Made by a program: the position numbers and the translations under genes. From NCBI GenBank assembly GCA_021776515.1, contig JAJFFS010000017.1:62001-126000 (forward strand): a stretch of 64,000 nt of DNA, read 5' to 3'. Every line of letters begins with the position of its first letter. Positions within the stretch are counted from its first letter, which is position 1. This stretch comes from Robiginitomaculum sp. (lineage in GTDB: Bacteria; Pseudomonadota; Alphaproteobacteria; Caulobacterales; Maricaulaceae). Positions 44,660 to 52,116 of this stretch are shown one piece after another. The notes beneath the pieces were generated by a model, which worked only from the letters and a program-made list of their open reading frames with translations, was not told where the DNA came from and ran no database searches.

Positions 44660-46129
44660 ATGGCGCAAGTCAAATCGATCATTAGCAATTTTATATCCCT
44701 TCGCGCTTTGGGGCATTTCCTCATTGACCGCAGGTGGTTGTTTGTTGCGCTTATTGTCGGTGCTGCGTTTTACTTCATACCCACCCCGGAAGGCCTCAGC
44801 CGTGAAGGCCATTCGGTTCTTGTGCTTTCTGTTGTTGCGGTCATTCTTTTTATGACTGAACCGATACCGCTACCGACGGTGGCGTTAATGATCATTGTCG
44901 GTCAGGTGTTTGTGTTGGGCGTAGATTCCAGCACCGTCGCACGATCGTTAATGAGCGATTCTGTGCTTTTTATTATGGGTTCCCTGATGCTGGCCGTGGC
45001 CATTATCAAACAAAAACTGGATAAACGTATTGCCTATCTTATAGTGCGTATTACCGGTACGAAAACTGTAAATATTGCATCAGGTATTGCGGTAATCTCA
45101 GGGCTTTTAGCATCGGTAATTGGTGAACATACTGTGGCTGCCATGATGTTGCCGGTGGCATTAACCTTGATTTCGCTTACCTCAGATGACCCCAAAAAGG
45201 TGCGTAACCTCGCGGCCGTATTATTATTTTCTATTGCGTATGGTTGTTCTATTGCTGGTATTGGCACCCCGTCAGGGGGCGCCCGTAATGCTATAATGGT
45301 CGGGTATTGGCATGAATTTTATTACAATGTGAATATCCCTGAAACGTTCAAATATTTGATGAACTATACCAAATGGATGTCATTTGCATATCCTGTATTT
45401 CTTGCACAATTACCATTTTTAATGATGATATTGTTTTTCAGTTTCAAACCAGAGTACAAGCATTTGACCCGAGCGGTTGTAAAATTGCGCGCTCAAATTG
45501 AAACTGAAGGGCCCGTAAAGCCCAAAGACTGGCTTACCGTGGCCATTTTTATTGTTACGCTGATTGGCTGGATCATGTTTTCTGATCAATACGGCCTCGG
45601 CACAGTGGCACTTTTGGGCGCTATTGCGTTTCTAGTTTTGGGGCTGGTCAGTTGGGATGACATCAATGTTGGAGTAAACTGGGGCGTGGTGTTGCTCTAT
45701 GCGGCCGCCATATCGCTGGGCGTGGAGATGAAGGAAAGCGGCGCGGCCCTTTGGCTAGCTGATTCTTTCCTCACCCTGCTACCCGCTTCAATGGAGAATG
45801 GCCCGCCTCTGTGGGCTGCGGTTTCAATCCTGACCACATTGGTGACCAATACCATGTCCAACGGGGCCGCCGTTGCCGTTTTGGGACCAATTGTTTTGAA
45901 CCTGGCTAATGCCGCAGGCGAAAGCCCCATTCTGATGGGCTTTATCACCGCCATTTCTTCGGCTTTTGCCTATTTGACGGTTATAGGTACGCCAGCCAGC
46001 ACTATTATTTACGCCTCAGGCTACCTAAAGACTACAGACTTCTTGCGTGTAGGTTTTCAAATGGCCCTCATGTCAACTTTGGTGTTGATTGCGGCTGCCG
46101 TATTTTACTGGCCCTTGCTTGGCCTCTGA
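44660..46129 (+). CDS. DASS (SLC13)-like anion carrier, divergent
   Basis: A 489-residue inner-membrane protein with about 12 hydrophobic segments. The fold and length suit the SLC13 family (LFMTEPIPLPTVALM, TNTMSNGAAVAVLGPIV), but the first-half motif reads GEHTVAAMMLPVA rather than SNT-type, so the substrate site is altered. The ATG at 44660 is preceded by AGGA; an upstream TTG is less likely. Placed between fadL and usp in the sulfur module, it may export sulfite or sulfate or import an organic acid; this is inference. The usp gene follows after 22 bases. Confidence 0.8.
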   Translation: MAQVKSIISNFISLRALGHFLIDRRWLFVALIVGAAFYFIPTPEGLSREGHSVLVLSVVAVILFMTEPIPLPTVALMIIVGQVFVLGVDSSTVARSLMSDSVLFIMGSLMLAVAIIKQKLDKRIAYLIVRITGTKTVNIASGIAVISGLLASVIGEHTVAAMMLPVALTLISLTSDDPKKVRNLAAVLLFSIAYGCSIAGIGTPSGGARNAIMVGYWHEFYYNVNIPETFKYLMNYTKWMSFAYPVFLAQLPFLMMILFFSFKPEYKHLTRAVVKLRAQIETEGPVKPKDWLTVAIFIVTLIGWIMFSDQYGLGTVALLGAIAFLVLGLVSWDDINVGVNWGVVLLYAAAISLGVEMKESGAALWLADSFLTLLPASMENGPPLWAAVSILTTLVTNTMSNGAAVAVLGPIVLNLANAAGESPILMGFITAISSAFAYLTVIGTPASTIIYASGYLKTTDFLRVGFQMALMSTLVLIAAAVFYWPLLGL

Positions 46130-46151
46130 TGAACAATGACGGGAGTTCCTG

Positions 46152-47123
46152 ATGTTGGATGATGAATTTGATAGTGATTTACAAGACGGTGCCGATGACC
46201 GTTTTCAAATTCTGGTGTGCATTGACGGGTCGGACGAATCCTATTCCGGCCTGCGTTATGCCGTTCGTATGGGCTCTGACAATAGTGCCGATCTGACGCT
46301 ACTTTATGTACGCCCGGTTGATCAGGGGCTTGGCACTGGCGGGTTGCAAATGCGTGTGGCACGCGAAAACATGTTGCAATGGGGCGTGCAATTGCCTGGC
46401 ACCAAAGCTCTTAAAAAAGGCCGGGATATGTTGGTCGAGATGGGCTTTATGGCCGATGACTGGAAAGAACAGGTCGTGCATACTGACGTTACTGGCGATC
46501 CACTAGGCGATAATACCACCGTTTATATGAATGATGAGGGTGCCCGTATTTCATTGAAACTTCTGGTTTCCCCTTCTGTTGACCGGGGTATTTTGGATGA
46601 ATGTGAAATGGGTGATTATGACATCACCATCATTTCCATGTCTGAGTCGGCAGAGGCAAAAAAGCATGCGGGCTATATTTCACCTGCCACCACCACCGCA
46701 GTGGCAATCCATCACCGGGGTACAGTGCTTGTCGCGCGCGAACTGGAAGAAGATCATGGGCATTTCATGTGTGTTGATTTTTCTGACAAGGCGATACTGG
46801 CCGCAGTGAAAGATGCACAGATTGCGGCGCGTTGCCATTGTCCGGTACATCTGTTTTCAGTGGCGACCAGAGAAGATGAAATGGAAAAAGCGACTGGTGT
46901 GATTGCTCGTGCGAAAGCTGCTATTGAAGCTGAAGGCCTTAGCATTGCCGGTGAAGGCATTGATATGGGCGATCCAGTGGAATGTATTGTCGGCAAAGGC
47001 CGCAAATTCTCACTGATTGTTCTGGCTGATACCAGTGTCAAAGGATTACGCCGGTTCTTCACCACGTCTACCGCTTATGAAGTTCTGCAAAAAGCGGCCA
47101 ATTCTGTGATGATTGTGCGCTGA
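46152..47123 (+). CDS. Universal stress protein with two UspA domains
   Basis: A 323-residue cytoplasmic protein. The first domain starts FQILVCIDGSDESYSGLRYAV; after a long middle part a second domain ends in GRKFSLIVLADTSVKGLRRFFTTSTAYEVLQKA and NSVMIVR, the usual end of Usp folds. The nucleotide loop (G-x2-G-x9-G-S/T) is not complete in the second domain, so ATP binding is uncertain. It forms an operon with the carrier gene upstream and precedes soeABC by 96 bases. Similar proteins occur in sulfur and anaerobic respiration clusters, where their role is unknown. Confidence 0.85.
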   Translation: MLDDEFDSDLQDGADDRFQILVCIDGSDESYSGLRYAVRMGSDNSADLTLLYVRPVDQGLGTGGLQMRVARENMLQWGVQLPGTKALKKGRDMLVEMGFMADDWKEQVVHTDVTGDPLGDNTTVYMNDEGARISLKLLVSPSVDRGILDECEMGDYDITIISMSESAEAKKHAGYISPATTTAVAIHHRGTVLVARELEEDHGHFMCVDFSDKAILAAVKDAQIAARCHCPVHLFSVATREDEMEKATGVIARAKAAIEAEGLSIAGEGIDMGDPVECIVGKGRKFSLIVLADTSVKGLRRFFTTSTAYEVLQKAANSVMIVR

Positions 47124-47180
47124 CAAATCATCGCCTGGCGTATTTTTCATTTGATATTCCCGCATAATATGACATTGTAT

Positions 47181-47196
47181 ATTAGAAATATCGAAT
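47181..47196. promoter_or_regulatory. Dyad ATTA-N8-GAAT before soeA
   Basis: ATTAGAAATATCGAAT, ending 23 bases before the soeA GTG. With flanks, TATATTAGA and CGAATA are identical to those at 44540-44559. It is close enough to the start to overlap a promoter and act as a repressor site. Confidence 0.55.
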
Positions 47197-47219
47197 AAAC
47201 GGTATGGGGGAGTTTTGGT

Positions 47220-50204
47220 GTGAGCGTAAATCCGTTTGCAACTGTAAAAGAGGACGTTGATCTGTCGCCAGAAGTGGCGGACGAGGTTAAATGCACAACT
47301 TGTTATATGTGTGCCTGCCGTTGCGGCATTCGTGTGCATTTAAAAGATGGCAAGGTTCGCTATATTGAAGGCAACCCCGATCACCCGGTGAACCAGGGTG
47401 TGCTGTGCGGCAAAGGTTCTGCCGGTATTATGCAGCAATACTCCCCGGCAAAATTAAAAAAACCACTATTGCGCGTTGGCGAACGCGGTTCCGGTGAGTT
47501 TAAGGAAATTGAGTGGGATGAGGCACTGGCGCTGGCCACAGACTGGCTGGGTGAAGTGCGGATGCGCGACCCAAGTAAACTGGCATTTTTTACCGGGCGC
47601 GACCAAAGCCAGTCATTCACCGGCTGGTGGGCCAAACAATACGGCACTCATAATTTTGCTGCCCATGGTGGGTTTTGTTCGGTAAATATGGCTGCGGGAG
47701 GAATTTATACACTGGGCGGTGCCTTTTGGGAATTTGGTGAGCCAGACTGGGACCTCACTAAATACTTTATGCTTTTTGGCGTCGCTGAAGATCATGACAG
47801 CAATCCCATAAAAATCGGCCTGGGCAAACTGAAAACGCGCGGTGAGGCAAAATTTGTCGCGGTTAATCCATCACGTAACGGCTATAATGCTATTGCAGAT
47901 GAGTGGATTGGAATCAGACCGGGAACGGATGGTCTGTTTGTTTTTGCCTTGATTCATGAACTGTTACGGGCAGAAAAAATTGATTTTGCCTCACTGGCGC
48001 GATATACCAACGCCACTTGGCTGATTATAGAAAACCCGGGTAAAAGTGATGATGGGTTGGTTCTGCGTGACGCCAAGGGAAACCCTTTATGTTATGATGT
48101 GAAAAAGAAACGTGCTGTCAGCGCCCTGGGAGCGGATATTTCTCCGGCATTGGCAGGGTCGTTTACAGTTAGCAAAAAAAAGGTAACACCTGTTTTTGAA
48201 TTGCTGGCCAAACGTTATCTATCTGATGAATATTCCCCCGATACGGTTGCTGGCCCAACCGGAGTACCTGCCAGTACCATCCGGCGCATTGCCGCAGAAT
48301 TAGCAAAAATTGCCTTTGAAGAAGAAGTCGTGATTGAGCAAGAATGGACAGATTCCTGGGGAAGAAAACATGACAAGATGATCGGTCGCCCGGTATCGTT
48401 CCATGCTATGCGCGGTATTTCCGCTCACTCTAACGGCTTTCATACTTGCCGTGCTATCCATATTTTGCAAGCTCTGTTGGGGTCTGTTGATGTGCCTGGC
48501 GGATGGCGCAACAAGGCTCCGTACCCCAAGCCGATTCCTCCGGGCCCAAGACCCTCTGGCGAGCCTATTGGTCCCAATATGCCGCTTGAAGGCATGCCCT
48601 TGGGCACTCCAGAGGGACCAGAAGATCTGTTGGTTGATGATTTAGGTGAACCGTTACGAATTGATCACGCCTATAGCTGGGAATACCCTATGAGCGCGCA
48701 TGGCATGATGCACATGGTACTGCATAATGCAGCCAATGCGGACCCGTATTCTGTTGATGTGTTGTTTATGTATATGGCCAATATGGCATGGAATTCGTCC
48801 ATGAATGTTCCGGGTACATTGGAATATTTTACCGCCAAAAATGATGATGGCGAATACAAAATTCCGAAAATCATTTATTCAGATGCCTTCTGGTCAGAGA
48901 CCGTTCCTTATTGCGATTTGATCCTGCCAGACACCACCTATCTTGAACGCTGGGATTGTATCTCCATGCTGGACCGGCCTATCTCGTCCGCTCACGGGGC
49001 AGGGGATTCCATTCGTCAGCCGGTTTTGCAGCCAGAGGGTGATGTACGCCCGTTTCAGGACGTGCTTCTGGATTTGGGTGCGCGACTTGGCCTTTCCGGT
49101 ATGACTGATAACAGTGGCAAGCCGAAATATCCGGGCGGTTATGTTGATTACATGGTCAATCATGAACGCGGCGAGGGCATTGGCCCCCTGGCAGGTTGGC
49201 GCGGTGCCAAGGGTGACAAGCATGGCCGGGGGGAGGTAAACCCCAACCAGATAGAGCGCTATATTGAAAATGGTTGTTTCTGGTCAATGACCCTTCCTAA
49301 AAGTCAACAGTACTTCAAATGTGCAAATAAGGACTACCTCGAATATGCTGCCAGCGTCGGCTGGATTGCTTCATCAGAACCTATTATTCACCATTTATAT
49401 TCCGAGCCGGTACAAAAATTTCGCCTGGCCGCGCAAGGCCATGGTAAGCGCCAGCCCCCGGAGAAACACCGGGAACGGATAGAGACTTATTTTGACCCGC
49501 TGCCGATCTGGTACATGCCGTTTGAGGAGGCGGAAATTGACCGTAAAAAATATCCCCTGCACGCGCTTAGCCAGCGCCCCATGCACATGTATCACTCGTG
49601 GGGCTCGCAAAATGCCTGGCTGCGCCAAATCACTTCGGCCAACAAATTACACATCCATGTGGATACAGCCGCCTCACTGGGTATTGAAGATGGGGACTGG
49701 GTATGGATTGAGAGCCGTCATGGTCGGGTGAAGGGTGAGGTAAAACTCATCACCGGGGTGAACCCGCAAACCGTATGGACATGGAATGCCATTGGTAAAC
49801 GCAAGGGCGCGTGGAACTTGTCCGAAGAGGCACCAGAAGCGAATAAGGGCTTCTTGCTCAACCATATCATTTCAGAAGTTCTGGCCCCGGGTAAGGATGG
49901 CCAACGTTATTCCAACTCTGACCCGGTAACGGGGCAGGCGGCATGGTTTGACCTGCGGGTCAATGTCACCAAATGCGCAGTGGAAGAGGCTGGTGCAACT
50001 GAGCCGATGTTCGAGCGTTTTCCCCACAGCCCGGGTGCAGCGCCAGCGGCAGAAGTTTCGCGCTATGGTGCAGACCTGAAAGGTAAACCTACCGGCAAAC
50101 AGGCACCTTTGCGCGACTGGGTTGGCAATCGTCATGAGAATGCAGGCAATGTTGCTGGTTTAGCTGATGGCAAGGGCAATGCGCTGAAAGACGGTGATAA
50201 ATGA
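47220..50204 (+). CDS. soeA: Sulfite dehydrogenase (SoeA-type) molybdopterin subunit
   Basis: A 994-residue bis-MGD molybdoenzyme. The N-terminal [4Fe-4S] site is CTTCYMCACRCG (Cys25, 28, 31/33/35) with Cys63 in GVLCGKG. There is no Tat signal, so the enzyme is cytoplasmic, as known for SoeA and unlike DMSO or polysulfide reductases. HSWGSQNAWLRQI-type and ESRHGRVKGEVKL segments in the last third belong to the MGD-binding C-terminal domain. It oxidises sulfite to sulfate and sends electrons to quinone through SoeB and SoeC. GTG start with GGGGGAG upstream. It overlaps soeB (ATGA). Confidence 0.88.
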   Translation: MSVNPFATVKEDVDLSPEVADEVKCTTCYMCACRCGIRVHLKDGKVRYIEGNPDHPVNQGVLCGKGSAGIMQQYSPAKLKKPLLRVGERGSGEFKEIEWDEALALATDWLGEVRMRDPSKLAFFTGRDQSQSFTGWWAKQYGTHNFAAHGGFCSVNMAAGGIYTLGGAFWEFGEPDWDLTKYFMLFGVAEDHDSNPIKIGLGKLKTRGEAKFVAVNPSRNGYNAIADEWIGIRPGTDGLFVFALIHELLRAEKIDFASLARYTNATWLIIENPGKSDDGLVLRDAKGNPLCYDVKKKRAVSALGADISPALAGSFTVSKKKVTPVFELLAKRYLSDEYSPDTVAGPTGVPASTIRRIAAELAKIAFEEEVVIEQEWTDSWGRKHDKMIGRPVSFHAMRGISAHSNGFHTCRAIHILQALLGSVDVPGGWRNKAPYPKPIPPGPRPSGEPIGPNMPLEGMPLGTPEGPEDLLVDDLGEPLRIDHAYSWEYPMSAHGMMHMVLHNAANADPYSVDVLFMYMANMAWNSSMNVPGTLEYFTAKNDDGEYKIPKIIYSDAFWSETVPYCDLILPDTTYLERWDCISMLDRPISSAHGAGDSIRQPVLQPEGDVRPFQDVLLDLGARLGLSGMTDNSGKPKYPGGYVDYMVNHERGEGIGPLAGWRGAKGDKHGRGEVNPNQIERYIENGCFWSMTLPKSQQYFKCANKDYLEYAASVGWIASSEPIIHHLYSEPVQKFRLAAQGHGKRQPPEKHRERIETYFDPLPIWYMPFEEAEIDRKKYPLHALSQRPMHMYHSWGSQNAWLRQITSANKLHIHVDTAASLGIEDGDWVWIESRHGRVKGEVKLITGVNPQTVWTWNAIGKRKGAWNLSEEAPEANKGFLLNHIISEVLAPGKDGQRYSNSDPVTGQAAWFDLRVNVTKCAVEEAGATEPMFERFPHSPGAAPAAEVSRYGADLKGKPTGKQAPLRDWVGNRHENAGNVAGLADGKGNALKDGDK

Positions 50205-50953
50205 CCTGCTTGCCGCAAAATGCTTCCAGGGTAAAACTGGGCCTGGTTATTGATCTGGATATTTGCGTCGGTTGTCATGCTTGCGCGGTAAACTGTAAGG
50301 AGTGGAACACTTCTGGCAAACTGGCCCCCCTGACCGATATAGACCCTTATGGGGCAAAACCAGACGGCGTGTGGTTCAACCGTGTTCATACGTTTGAGGC
50401 CGTTGATGAAGCGGCAGGAACGTCACGCACAGTACATTTCCCACGTTCTTGCTTGCATTGCGAAGATGCGCCCTGCGTTACCGTGTGCCCCACCGGCGCA
50501 TCATATAAGCGCGATGACGACGGCATTGTCCTGATAAACACCGATATTTGCATTGGCTGCAAGCTGTGTTCGTGGGCCTGTCCCTATGGTGCGCGTGAAT
50601 ATGATGAGGACGAAGGGGTGATGAAGAAGTGCACCCTGTGTGTCGATAAAATTTATAATGAAAATCTGCCGCCTGAAAGCCGCGTTCCGGCCTGTGTTTC
50701 TACCTGTCCAACGGGTGCGCGCTCGTTTGGAGATCTGGGTGATCCAGACTCGGACGTCAGCAAACTGGTCGAGGCCCGTGGCGGGTATGCCCTCATGCCA
50801 GAACAAGGCACCGCGCCGGTAAACCGTTATTTGCCGCCGCGTCCCAAAAAAGTAGGTGATGGTATGGCACCGCGCATGCTTGAACATCATGATGACAGCG
50901 CCGATGGTGCGGGTCTGTTGGCCCGTTGGGTCGATAAAGTGTTGTCGGTATGA
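50201..50953 (+). CDS. soeB: Sulfite dehydrogenase iron-sulfur subunit
   Basis: A 250-residue electron-transfer subunit with four cysteine clusters for [4Fe-4S] centres: CVGCHACAVNC, CLHCEDAPCVTVCPTGA, CIGCKLCSWACPYGA and CTLCVDK with ACVSTCPTGA. It belongs to the DmsB/PsrB/SoeB family and links the molybdenum subunit to the membrane subunit. It has no signal peptide, in keeping with a cytoplasmic complex. It starts in the soeA stop codon and is followed by soeC after a 141-base gap that holds a repeat. Confidence 0.92.
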   Translation: MTCLPQNASRVKLGLVIDLDICVGCHACAVNCKEWNTSGKLAPLTDIDPYGAKPDGVWFNRVHTFEAVDEAAGTSRTVHFPRSCLHCEDAPCVTVCPTGASYKRDDDGIVLINTDICIGCKLCSWACPYGAREYDEDEGVMKKCTLCVDKIYNENLPPESRVPACVSTCPTGARSFGDLGDPDSDVSKLVEARGGYALMPEQGTAPVNRYLPPRPKKVGDGMAPRMLEHHDDSADGAGLLARWVDKVLSV

Positions 50954-50987
50954 ATAAAAAAAACCAATTCATTGTTTACTCTTTGTC

Positions 50988-51055
50988 GTCATTCCGGCGG
51001 AAGCCGGAATCCATTTGTGATTCAGCCCTGGATACTGGTTTTCACCGGTATGACA
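50988..51055. repeat. Dispersed paired-palindrome repeat, copy 3, inside soeBC
   Basis: Hairpins ATTCCGGC/GCCGGAAT and ATACTGGT/ACCGGTAT (one T-G pair) between GTCAT and ATGACA, with ATCC and GGAT next to the inner ends. It sits between soeB and soeC within one transcription unit, so it may stabilise or attenuate the mRNA there. Confidence 0.75.
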
Positions 51056-51094
51056 GTGTGGGGTCATTTCGCACCACCATGCGGAGATAAGAAA

Positions 51095-52045
51095 ATGCAC
51101 CCGGCTAAATCCGTAATTTATTTTACCACCGCATCCGGGGCCGGTTATGGCCTGATGGTCTGGTTGGCCGTTATGGGGGCGTTGGGGTATATCCCGGCGG
51201 ATCGTACATTTGGCCTTGTGGCCTTTGGCATCGCTTTTTTCCTCATCATTTCCGGACTTATATCTTCAACCGGGCATTTGGGGCGGCCGGAACGGGCCTG
51301 GCGGGCGCTGTCGCAATGGCGTTCATCCTGGTTGTCGCGCGAAGGTGTGCTGGCCATACTCACATTCGCCCCAACCGGAATTTATGCGCTGACCTGGGTG
51401 GTTCTTGGCAAAAACACGGGCCTTGCAGGTGTCATCGGGCTAGTAGGTGCGGTTTTGTCCCTGACGACAATTTATGCCACCTCAATGATTTATGCCTCAT
51501 TGAAAGCTATACCGGCGTGGAGTAACCGCTGGACCAGCGTTGGTTATCTTGTTCTGGGCCTTATGACCGGCTCGGCCATAATGCTGGGGCTGCAAAGTGT
51601 TTTTGGTGTTGGGCATAGTGGATTGATTATTAAACTGACTACAGTGCTTTTAGCGCTGGGCGGGTTTATCAAGCTTTGTTATTGGCGCTCTTTGGGGGCA
51701 GGTGGTGCACGCAGCACAGCCGAAAGCGCCACCGGGTTAGGAACCAATGGCCGTGTTCACATGGTTGAAAGCCCCCATGGCGAAGATAATTATTTACTGA
51801 AAGAAATGGGCTATAAAATTGCCCGCAAACACGCTCAAAAACTAAGACGACTAGCACTGGTTCTCGGGTTTATTATTCCTATGGCGCTGGTGGCCGCAAT
51901 GGCAGTTATAATTCCAGAGCTTTCTCTGGCGTTATCCCTCTTGGCCCTGGTTTCGGTTATCATTGGTCTGGCTATGGAGCGCTGGTTGTTTTTTGCTGAA
52001 GCTAAACACGTGGTCATGCTTTTTTATGGGCAAAGCGAAGTTTAA
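51095..52045 (+). CDS. soeC: Sulfite dehydrogenase membrane anchor
   Basis: A 316-residue DmsC/SoeC-type quinone-interacting subunit with about eight membrane segments. HPAKSVIYFTTASGAGYGLMVW at the start (in two parts) and STGHLGRPERAWRALSQWRSSWLSREG after the second segment are typical; the latter conserved loop is the family signature. The open frame extends upstream through the repeat, but the ATG at 51095 with GGAG nine bases before is the likely start. It passes electrons from SoeB to the quinone pool. Confidence 0.9.
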   Translation: MHPAKSVIYFTTASGAGYGLMVWLAVMGALGYIPADRTFGLVAFGIAFFLIISGLISSTGHLGRPERAWRALSQWRSSWLSREGVLAILTFAPTGIYALTWVVLGKNTGLAGVIGLVGAVLSLTTIYATSMIYASLKAIPAWSNRWTSVGYLVLGLMTGSAIMLGLQSVFGVGHSGLIIKLTTVLLALGGFIKLCYWRSLGAGGARSTAESATGLGTNGRVHMVESPHGEDNYLLKEMGYKIARKHAQKLRRLALVLGFIIPMALVAAMAVIIPELSLALSLLALVSVIIGLAMERWLFFAEAKHVVMLFYGQSEV

Positions 52046-52116
52046 ACTTTCCAGCCTTACTTTTTTAATCCTCAGACAGTCTTGCGCAATTACAGCGGTT
52101 CACTAGGCTATCGGTG

